Part shown: one piece after another, positions 56,761-64,000 of the stretch | Layout: each line of letters begins with the position of its first letter | Position numbering within the stretch: the stretch's first letter is position 1 | Source of the DNA: Aegilops tauschii subsp. strangulata | Lineage: Eukaryota; Streptophyta; Magnoliopsida; Poales; Poaceae | DNA: 64,000 nucleotides | NCBI RefSeq assembly: GCF_002575655.3 | Contig: NC_053040.3 | Span: 153,389,148 to 153,453,147 of the forward strand | Direction of reading: 5' to 3' | Notes under the pieces: generated by a model | What the model was told of the DNA's origin: nothing | Database searches by the model: none | What the model saw: the letters and a program-made list of their open reading frames with translations, nothing else | Program-made: the position numbers and the translations under genes

Positions 56761-57759
56761 CTTTTCACACTGATCATGCTGCTATTAAATATCTTATGGA
56801 AAAGAAAATGCTAAACCTAGACTTATTAGACGGGTTCTCTTGCTACAAGAATTTGATTTGCATATTATTGATAGAAAGGGAGCTGAGAACCCCGTTGTAG
56901 ACAACTTGTCTAGGTTAGAACATGTTATTGATGCCCCAATTCCTATTGATCACAGCTTTCCTGATGAACAATTAGCTGTCATAAATGCTTCTCGTAATAC
57001 TCCATGGTATGCTGATTATGCTAATTACATTGTTGCTAAATTTATACCACCTAGTTTCACATACCAGCAAAAGAAAAGGTTTTTCTATGATTTAAGACAT
57101 TACTTTTGGGATGACTCACACCTTTCTAAAGAAGGAGTAGATGGTGTTATTAGACATTGTGTACCCGAGCATGAACAGGAACAGATCCTACGCAAGTGCC
57201 ACTCCGAGGCTTACGGAGGGCACCACGCTGGAGGCAGAACTGTGCATAAGGTATTGCAATCCAGTTTCTATTGGCCCACTCTCTTTAAGGATGCTCGTAA
57301 GTTTGTCTTGTCTTGTGATGAATGCCAGAGAATTGGTAATATTAGTAGACGTCGGGAAATGCCTATGAACTACTCACTTCTTATTGAACCATTTGATGTT
57401 TGGGGCTTTGATTATATGGGACCTTTTCCTTCCTCTAATGGGTATACACATATTTTAGTTGTTGTTGATTACGTTACTAAGTGGGTAGAAGCTATTCCAA
57501 CTAGTAGTGTTGATCGCAACACTTCTATTAAGATGCTTAAAGAAGTTATTTTTCCGAGGTTTGGAGTCCCTAGATATTTAATGACTGATGGTGGTTCACA
57601 TTTTATTCATGGTGCTTTCCGTAAAATGCTTGCTAAATATGATATCAACCATAGAATTGCATCTCCATATCATCCTCAGTCTAGTGGTCAAGTAGAATTG
57701 AGCAATAGAGAGATTAAACTAATTTTGCAAAAGACTATTAATAGATCTAGAAAGAATTG
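56761..57759 (+). pseudogene. Athila RNase H end and integrase, cut by the Tat element
   Basis: The frame opens again at about 56840. The HHCC finger (CHSEAYGGHHAGGRT ... CDECQRIG) spans about 57195-57330. The core begins WGFDYMGPFP near 57400 and includes MTDGGSHF and SGQVELSNREIK. After NRSRKN the next element begins at 57760, so the end of the core and the C-terminus are missing here. Confidence 0.8.
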
Positions 57760-58523
57760 TGTCGACGTTCTGGGAACGGGGATCCCCAGACTTGCCTGCC
57801 TGCGGCCCACAACGTGGCTAGGCCAGCAGGCCGTACGGCCCATCTTCACCAGCAAGGCATCCAAGACCCTCGCGAGGGGCCACGCCTCGCGAGGCGGACG
57901 ACAAAAGACCTCCTCAGGAGTGGCCTAGTCAGGCAGGCTCATGAGGAGCGGAGATATCAAGGTGGGGCAAGCCTCACGAGGCTCTCGTGACGTGAGCCAT
58001 GACGATCGACACCAGGCGGGCGCCAGCGCGCGCAGCGTCCTTGTTTCCTCTTTGGTGCTAAGGAGGCCAGCGCAGGCACGGAGTACCGAGGCATCAGGCA
58101 AAGGTTGCTATATCGGTGCAACGAGACCAAGACCAGGAGGACGGCAAGACGGAGGTCATCATGGAGCCCAAGATGACGTCACCACCAGAACTAGCCACCA
58201 CAGTAGGGGATCGGGCAGTTCATCCAGCTCTCACCCGCTAAGTCACCAGGCACAAGAACACCTCAACCTCAGGAGGCTGTTCTTCCCTCTGTACTCTTCA
58301 TCATCAGCCCAAGAGGCAATCCACCACCACCACACTGGAGTAGGGTATTACACCACAACGGTGGCCCGAACCAGTATAAATCTCGTGTCTCTCTGTGTCG
58401 CGAGTTCGTCGAGTTCGTCCGCGAGATCTTAGTGAGCTAGGGTGTAGATCGGTAGGAGGGAAAGACTTCGCGCGCACCCCAGTGTTCGAACCTTAAGGGT
58501 TTGCCGGAACCCCACATCTGACA
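57760..58523 (+). repeat. 5' LTR of the Tat-type element
   Basis: Starts TGTCGACGTTCTGGG and ends CACATCTGACA. It is 764 bp. Relative to the LTR fragment at 27031-27744 it lacks about 170 bp that contain a TATAAATA box. A second TATAAAT near 58375 is present in both. Confidence 0.8.
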
Positions 58524-58525
58524 TT

Positions 58526-58537
58526 TGGCGCGCCAGG
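58526..58537 (+). other. primer-binding site of the Tat-type element
   Basis: TGGCGCGCCAGG two bases after the LTR end, the primer site typical of Tat-lineage plant elements. The matching tRNA (probably Arg) is not verified. Confidence 0.7.
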
Positions 58538-58596
58538 TAGGGGTGCGCCGTAGCTTCCCTTCCATCAGTTCGGCGCTCCGTCGCTCCGTCGTCTCC

Positions 58597-61058
58597 ATGG
58601 CGGACACTCGCCATGCTCGAGCTGAGCGTCGGGCTGCCCTCGCCGCCCGCGTTGCTCAGACGGCTCCCATCGGCGGGCCACCTCGTCGTTCTCCGTCTCC
58701 CGCCGCCAACGCTGCCACCGGCCCGGCGGGGAACGAGCAGCAGGCGTCCTTGCTGCATCCTTCGGTGCGGCAGGATGGCCGCACCGCCACTCCATCGCTA
58801 ACCCCGGCCGGTTCTTCGTCTCACGCACGCCGCCCTCCCATGGAGGCGCGGGCTGCACTCCTCGCCGCAAACGAACTCCTGCGCTACCGCCCAGTCGACG
58901 ACGTCTACGAGGAGTGGCTCGACCGCGTCGCCGAGCTCGTCCACGCCGCAGGGGGCTCCCCGGTGCCGTCCCTCTCTCTACCTCACCCTCACCCAGCCAC
59001 GGGCGATGAGGCCCATGGCGCGCCTCCACCACCTCTACCCCGAGACGGTGCCTTGGCACCGAGGCGCGCGGTTCCGCGGCATGATCCACCGCGCTCGGTG
59101 CCGCGCGTGAAGAGAGAAGCTGCCAAGAAGTCCCACGGCCGTGAGAAGATGCACCCGCACTCCCCGCGCCACCTCGCCAAGACCGCGCACCGCCCGCGGC
59201 GGCGCTGCGCGGACCTCGTCGGGACCAAGCTCCACCTCCGAAGCGGGCCCCAGCAACCACGGCAGGCTGCCCCGCCTTCACCCCCGAGCTGCGCAGCGTC
59301 GCCTGGCCAGGCAAGTTCAAGCCGGATCTGCGTCCTCGCTACGACGGCACCGCCAACCCCGCGGAGTTCCTGCAGCTCTACGAGCTGAGCATCGAAGCGG
59401 CCAACGACGATGAGAAAGTCATGGTGAACTGGTTTCCCATGGCTCTCAAGGATGGAGCCCGCTCCTGGCTCCTGAACCTGCAGCACGGCTCGATCTCCTC
59501 CTGGGATGAGATGCGTGACCGCTTCGTCGCCAACTTCCAGGGCACTCGCGACCGCCCTCCGGCCGCGGGTGACCTGCGCCGCATCAAGCAACAACCAGGA
59601 GAGACCCTCCAGAAGTACATCCAGCGCTTCAACAACACCCGCCTCAAGATCCCCAAGGTCACGGACGAGGCCATCATCTCCGCGTTCTCTGACGGCGTCC
59701 ACGACGTCAAGATGAAGGAAGAGCTCGCTATCCATGAGGAGTTGTGGACATCTCAGGAGCTGTTCAACCTAGCGACCAAGTGTGCAAGAGTTGAGGAGGG
59801 GCGCCTCTCCCTCCTCGAGCTGCCAGCTGCGGGCACAGAGGAGAAGAAGGCCAAGGCCAAGGACGTGAAGCGCAAGGAAGCAGCAGTGCTAGCAGCGGAG
59901 CCCGACACCAAGCGGGGCAGAGATCAGCCCGAGTCATCCAAGAACAGCCGACCGTTTTGCGCCTTCCACAACCTGAACACCCACAACACCAGCGACTGTC
60001 AAGAGCTCAGAGCCATACGAGAAGGACGCTTCGGTCGACGCCCCGAGCGCAGCGACCGGGGCTACGGCCGTGGAGGAGGACGTGGAGGCGGACGCTGGGA
60101 CGACCGTGGCCCGCGCCAGGAATGGCGCGACAGGCCTCGTGAGGACCGCTGGCAGGACCATCCTCGCGAGGGGGTCTGGAGGGACCAGCCTCGTGAGGAT
60201 CGCCCCCAAAGCAACGCCAGTCTTCCCCCGCTGCCGCCACCAAGAAGGAACGACGACCACCATCAGGACGAGGGGGCTGGGGGCTTCCAGGAGCCACGTG
60301 CAATCGCCTGCATCTTGGGCGGTGCCCAGGCCCCAGCCTCTCAGCGCATTTTCAAACAGTTCGCTCGCGAGGTGAACATGGTGCTCCCCAAGCTCGAAGC
60401 CACGTGCCCGCTCAAGTGGTCCCAATGCGCCATCACTTTCAACTCGGCAGATCAGCTCAAGTGCGCGGCCACCGCCAGCGCCCTCCCAATCTTGTGTTCC
60501 CCAGTCATCAGCAATGTGCATGTTACCAAGACCCTCATCGACGGCAGCGCAGGGCTCAACGTCCTGTCCGTCGACACGTTCGACAACCTCCAAGTGCCAT
60601 ATGAGCAGCTCCAGCCTACCAAACCTTTCTCAGGAGTGACCGACGGTTCCACCACACCGATAGGGCAGGTCCGCCTGCCTGTCACCTTCAGAGAGCATAA
60701 GAATTACCGCACCGAGATCATCGACTTCGACGTCGCGCACATCCGCCTGCCGTACAACGCCATCCTCGGGTATCCGGCCCTGGCCAAGTTCATGGCAGAC
60801 ACCCACCACGTCCTCAAGATGCCGGGAAGCGGCGGAATCATCACGGTCCCATGTGAAGAGAGAGATGCGGTGTGCTCCCTCGAGCGCGCCTTCCAAGCTG
60901 CAGCAATCGACGACCCCGACAGCAGAAGTGAGGGCCCTCTGGAGGCCATCCCCAAGAAGAAGCAGCTGCGCCGCGCAGGACCTCAGGAGGATGGCGTCAC
61001 GGCAGGAGCCTCATCAGAATCAGCGTCCGTCCCAGGGGCCCCTCCCTCCATCGCATAG
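58597..61058 (+). pseudogene. gag-protease of the Tat-type element, one frameshift
   Basis: ATG at 58597 (MADTRHARAERRAALAARVA). Around 59130-59145 a one-base change shifts the frame; the continuation reads PGKFKPDLRPRYDGTANPAEF and the gag core LKDGARSWLLNL and WDEMRDRFVANFQG. A zinc-finger-like CAFHNLNTHNTSDC is near 59958-60000. An Arg/Gly-rich stretch (RGYGRGGGRGGGRWDD) follows. The protease-like part has LIDGSAGLNVL and AILGYPALAKF; the usual DGGS is DGSA here, still keeping Asp. It ends at TAG 61056-61058, in frame with the RT scrap. Confidence 0.75.
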
Positions 61059-61604
61059 GAAGGTGCGCCCAGCGCCCTCCTCGGGCAGGGCTCGGGGGCT
61101 CTCTTCTGGAGGGCCTCAGACCTCGCCAACCTCACGAGGGAGGCGCTTGGGCACCACTTGGAGGCGTGTTTCGCGGCACGTTTCCTTCAGGAGAACACAG
61201 GGCAAGGAGTGCCCACCACTCAGGAGTTCATCGCCAAGACCACTCAGGAACTGCAAGATGCAAGAGCCATGAGTGGCGACAGCCGCTCGCGAGGCGCGGC
61301 TCCCCATCCTGGCGAGGATGCTGGGCGGCGTGTCTGCATCGATGTCCCAGGGCTCAACAGGACCGCATCTCAGGAGCGCTTCTGGCCTTCGCGTGTGGGC
61401 CGGTGCGAGGGCCCGCCACACAGCTGCGTTCGCATGCCCTTCGGCTTGCCGAGCATGGCGTCAGCCTATCACCGCAACATGCGGCGTGTCCTGGCGGCTC
61501 AGGAGGCCAGGTACCACGCCGTCCTGGAGGAAATGGAGACGGTCTTCAGGGAACCTCCCGAGCCCCCAGAGCCTCCCGAGGCTCAGGGCTCCGGTAGCTC
61601 ATGA
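61059..61604 (+). pseudogene. reverse-transcriptase scrap fused in frame after the protease
   Basis: Same frame as the preceding ORF after one TAG. A unique stretch (FWRASDLANLTREALGHH to TTQELQDARAMSG) is followed by RVCIDVPGLNRTASQERFWP, which resembles the RT block CIDFxxLNKxxPKDxFPLP, and by RMPFGLPSMASAYHRNMRRVL, which resembles the MPFGLKNAGATYQRxM block. The catalytic xxDD block, RNase H and integrase are absent. It closes with EPPEPPEPPEAQ. A deletion-derived non-autonomous element is the simplest reading. Confidence 0.6.
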
Positions 61605-62956
61605 AGAGTCGCTCCTTCGACGCACGCCTTCAGCTGCACCAACTCTACTTCGTCTACAGAACCAGGTGACATCTTCCATGCTCGTTTAGCTGGGAGCGCC
61701 CCTCGGGCTGCATCATTCCCAGGCCACATGGGTCCGTCCCTATGGCATGTATCCCCTTGCTTATGTCTTTAGCTTACCTTGCTGGGGGCGCCCCTCAGGC
61801 TACATCATCCCAAAGCCGCTCGGGCCGGACCCGGTGGCATGTATCTTCCTGCATTTACCTAAGCTGATCTGCTTTCCATACTTCACCTGCCAACTGCTAT
61901 CACCTGCTCGACCATCATCTCCGACAGGGGCCTCCTCATAGGCACGGCGCTGGTGCATGGGTCCGTCCCTACCACGTCAACAAATCTGAGCGGCCGAGCT
62001 CTGGCTCGCGGCACGCCGCACGCACGTCACCTCACCAGGCCCTCAGTGCTCACTCCATTCAGAGCAACCAATGGCAGGCTGACAGCCGTAACGGCAAACC
62101 GTGTTTCTTCTTGTGCCTGTTCACAGGGACCCCATGGGGTGGATAGCAGACGACACCGCGAGTCTCCTTCTCTCCCGTGCAATTCGCTTGCACGTTAAAA
62201 GGGGGGCTCCTGAGCATCGCGACTCAGGAGCTCTTACTGGCTCTCCAGCCCTCACCCGCTGGCCTTGACCACGGCATCGCGACCTGGCATACCAGTGGCG
62301 GCTGAGCTCGCTCGAGGGCCGGGACCTGAGGACGTAGAACACTAAGGAGAGCATGGGGGGAGGGAAACTCGTATGGGCCGGCCTAGCTATGCCGCACAAG
62401 TAGGCGCGCAGCCCTAGCGCAACGTCAGGAGTCGCCATGAAGTCAACAAGATAAGTCCCGCCCTCGGATCGGCTAAATGTTTGGGCTTAATGGTCACTCA
62501 CGCCTTGCCGCAACCCCATTGCGGCCACGTCAACTCCCTTTCTCACCTTACCATGGCTGCTTGAGCGCTAAGGGGGACCTCCTGAGCATTGCGCCTCAGG
62601 GGCTCTTACTGGACTCGGGCCACACACCTCCTGGCCTTGACCACGGCACGCGACCTAGCATACCAGCGACGGCTGTAGCCTGCCTGGGGACCGGGACCTA
62701 TCAGCATAGAGCAACAAGCTATCGCGAGGAAAGAAAGGGGGGACCAAGCCTTAACGGGACATGCGTTCACCGAAGTTTCATAACAAGGAAGATAAGCACA
62801 AAGACATTACAGACCCATACATGCCCCCACGGGGTAATTCATGATTCTTCGCAGGGAACAAAAGCTAAAACTAAGGGGGATCCTATCTACACCCTCCCGT
62901 GGCAGACGCCGTCATCAACAGTGGGCCACGGGAGGCCAGCGCCAACCCCATCCAGA
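61605..62956. other. non-coding spacer with direct repeats in the Tat element
   Basis: Two units near 61690-61760 and 61782-61850 share GCGCCCCTC and GGCATGTATC. Two longer units at about 62195-62360 and 62565-62740 share CTCCTGAGCAT, AGGNGCTCTTACTGG and CTGGCCTTGACCACGGCA (period about 370). A 359-codon plus frame at 62477-63556 overlaps these repeats and the antisense gene and is judged spurious. Confidence 0.55.
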
Positions 62957-63745
62957 TCAGCGGCGGCGGCGGCCGGACGCTGTGGCTCTGCTCCAAGCGC
63001 GGCGAGAGCTCGGGGGCACGTAGCTGTCATCGCTCGTCTCCGAAGTCTCATAGAGCTCAGAAGAGCTGCTGGACTCCCAAGGGCTGCTGCTACTGGAGTG
63101 GCCGCGAGCGGAGCGTGCGTCAGTTTGGCGCTTTTCTCTGGAGCAGCGCTCCAGGCGGCGGCCCTCAGCATGGAAGACCTTGAAGAAGAGCGTGGAGACG
63201 CCGTCGTACTCAAAGTGGATCGCGAGGGCACCCCTCGCACGGCAGACCCACAAGATCTCGCCCCAGCCGCGAGTCATGAAGATCTTGCCGCTGGGGACCG
63301 CTTCGATCTCTGCTCCGGTCGCCGGAGCGCTGCAGTCGGCGTGCTGCAACCAGAGCTCGAGAGGCCCCCTCGGCGGCATCACGTCGGAGAAGAACCGCGG
63401 GAAGCGAATCCAGGAGCTTGGAGGCATCAGTGCCCACAGCACCAGCTCGCACGAGGAGTCCGCGGCATGGATTCCGGGGGCGACGACACGCGTCCCTGTG
63501 GCGCGGCGACCCCGGACGCGGCGTGGGTAGCGCTGTTCGTCGCTCCGTCCTCCTGAGCCCTCGGCTCGGGCGTACAAGGGTAGCGGGTACCCCGGAGGAG
63601 GCCGCTCGCACCAAGGCCTCATCACCACCTGCATCGCCGCTTCATCACGACGGTGGACCGACCTCTTCTTCGGCGGAAGTGGCCCCAGGTCATCCCGGGG
63701 AGCCTTTCCCTTCTCTTCGGCAGAAAACCTTCTGATAGGCGCCAT
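62957..63745 (-). CDS. antisense 262-aa protein with a B3-like DNA-binding domain
   Basis: ATG at 63745-63743, stop at 62959-62957, fully open. Residues 1-100 are basic and low-complexity, with a nuclear-localisation-like PPKKRSVHRR near residues 24-33. Residues about 105-195 look like a plant B3 domain: SSWIRFPRFFSDVMPP, then GKIFMTRGWGEI, then IHFEYDGVSTLFFKVF. These match the B3 pattern of a basic/aromatic strand, an xRGWxxF turn and an FxYDGxSxFxVxxF strand pair. Residues 200-262 are Ser/Glu-rich then Arg-rich. It lies opposite to gag-pol where Tat elements often keep an antisense ORF. A frame upstream of 63745 is open too but precedes the TATA-proximal ATG. Host-derived regulator of the element is inference. 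Confidence 0.6.
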   Translation of the reverse strand: MAPIRRFSAEEKGKAPRDDLGPLPPKKRSVHRRDEAAMQVVMRPWCERPPPGYPLPLYARAEGSGGRSDEQRYPRRVRGRRATGTRVVAPGIHAADSSCELVLWALMPPSSWIRFPRFFSDVMPPRGPLELWLQHADCSAPATGAEIEAVPSGKIFMTRGWGEILWVCRARGALAIHFEYDGVSTLFFKVFHAEGRRLERCSREKRQTDARSARGHSSSSSPWESSSSSELYETSETSDDSYVPPSSRRAWSRATASGRRRR

Positions 63746-63819
63746 TGTTGTTAGCAGTGGAGCATGGAGGAAGAAGCAAGCGAGGAAGAGATGGGCGACG
63801 GGGGCTCCGCCCCCTCCCC

Positions 63820-63826
63820 ATTTATA
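63820..63826 (-). promoter_or_regulatory. TATA box for the antisense gene (TATAAAT)
   Basis: On the minus strand CCGTTATAAATGGGG lies about 75-80 bp before the ATG at 63745, a standard distance allowing a leader of about 45 bp. This supports the antisense ORF having its own promoter and not depending on the LTR. Confidence 0.5.
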
Positions 63827-64000
63827 ACGGAAGAAGGCCAACCGGCGCCTCCCACGATCGCAGGTAATGATGGTTGTCCTTGCATGTCGCAGGGACTTGT
63901 CAAGTTGTGCAGTTGTCGAGGCAGCGTGGGGAAGCGGAGACGCCCACGCCCAATCAACCGCCACGCGTCAACCGCGGCCGCAGGCTTTTGGGGCCTACGG

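Larger units (their letters stand above)
52358..57759 (+). mobile_element. younger Athila-type gypsy retrotransposon, interrupted at 57759
   Basis: 5' LTR 52358-53879, tRNA-Asp-type primer site, gag, protease remnant, RT, RNase H and integrase in order. TTCGT at 52353-52357 is the likely left target duplication. The integrase stops at 57759 where another element begins; the remaining integrase, 3' region and 3' LTR should be beyond the window. Multiple frameshifts and stops show it is inactive. Confidence 0.9.
57760..64000 (+). mobile_element. Tat-type gypsy element, non-autonomous, runs off the right edge
   Basis: LTR 57760-58523, primer site TGGCGCGCCAGG, gag-protease, a scrap of RT, a long non-coding repeat region, and an antisense ORF before the expected 3' LTR. 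AATTG at 57755-57759 is the probable left target duplication in the Athila integrase. Gag with a CxxH...HxTxxC finger and an antisense ORF between pol and the 3' LTR are characters of the Tat lineage (Grande, Huck, RIRE2 relatives). RNase H and integrase are missing, so it needs a helper. Confidence 0.75.

Noticed and set aside
58565..59735. Two antisense ORFs of about 250 codons opposite the Tat gag
   Set aside because: They are mirror frames of the gag coding sequence with high GC; the sense frame has recognisable gag motifs.
62477..63556. 359-codon plus-strand ORF overlapping the antisense B3-like gene
   Set aside because: It starts in direct repeats, has no domain, and the minus strand over the same bases has a B3-like domain and a TATA box.
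1..64000. tRNA, rRNA or conserved ncRNA genes
   Set aside because: The only tRNA-like matches are the short retrotransposon primer sites; no cloverleaf or rRNA sequence was seen.

Overview
The window looks like intergenic heterochromatin of a large-genome grass, most likely a Triticeae (wheat, Aegilops, barley or rye). This rests on the element types: Athila-type gypsy elements with LTRs starting TGATACGTCC, very large CACTA transposons with CACTACAAAAAAAA termini, Stowaway MITEs ending CTCCCTCC, a chromodomain gypsy element with 4.1 kb LTRs, and a Tat-type gypsy element. I see no ordinary host gene, no tRNA or rRNA, no CRISPR array and no bacterial feature. Nearly every base belongs to nested transposable elements or to gene pieces carried inside them.

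Layout. (1) 1-27030 is a giant CACTA element read on the minus strand (CACTA-1). Its terminus is at 27030 and its other end lies left of the window. It carries a DUF295/F-box-like pseudogene (2327-3727, -), the start of a second copy (1-106, -), a divergent gene whose start codon is split by a retrotransposon, and an intact 172-codon coiled-coil ORF (22282-22800, +). (2) 4384-18411 is a 14.0 kb chromodomain Ty3/gypsy retrotransposon inserted in CACTA-1, with GATGG target-site duplication, 4138 bp LTRs, an extra 268-codon ORF before gag, and a gag-pol broken by three stop codons. (3) 27031-27744 is a piece of a Tat-type LTR, and 27745-27895 a piece of an older Athila LTR. (4) 27896-51509 is a second copy of the same CACTA family in the opposite orientation (CACTA-2, 23.6 kb), with both ends and a CTG target duplication visible. 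It holds decayed twins of the CACTA-1 genes, a SINA-like RING fragment, a four-unit 0.47 kb tandem array and a gene with tandemly repeated exons. (5) 51510-52357 resumes the older Athila LTR. (6) 52358-57759 is a younger Athila element cut in its integrase by (7) a Tat-type element (57760 to beyond 64000). That element has a gag-protease ORF, only a scrap of reverse transcriptase, and an antisense gene with a B3-like DNA-binding domain and its own TATA box.

The two CACTA copies face each other across 865 bp, so about 12-13 kb on each side forms an imperfect giant inverted repeat. The copies differ by many substitutions and by private insertions, and these allow relative dating: the chromodomain element and a 9-bp-TSD MITE each have an empty site in the other copy. 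The carried genes are mostly dead, but the lesions differ between twins. The open frames most worth testing are the 172-aa coiled-coil protein, the 268-aa retrotransposon ORF, the antisense B3-like protein and the terminal exon of the tandem-exon gene.

All calls come from reading the sequence. No database search was run, so family names below superfamily level are deliberately cautious.
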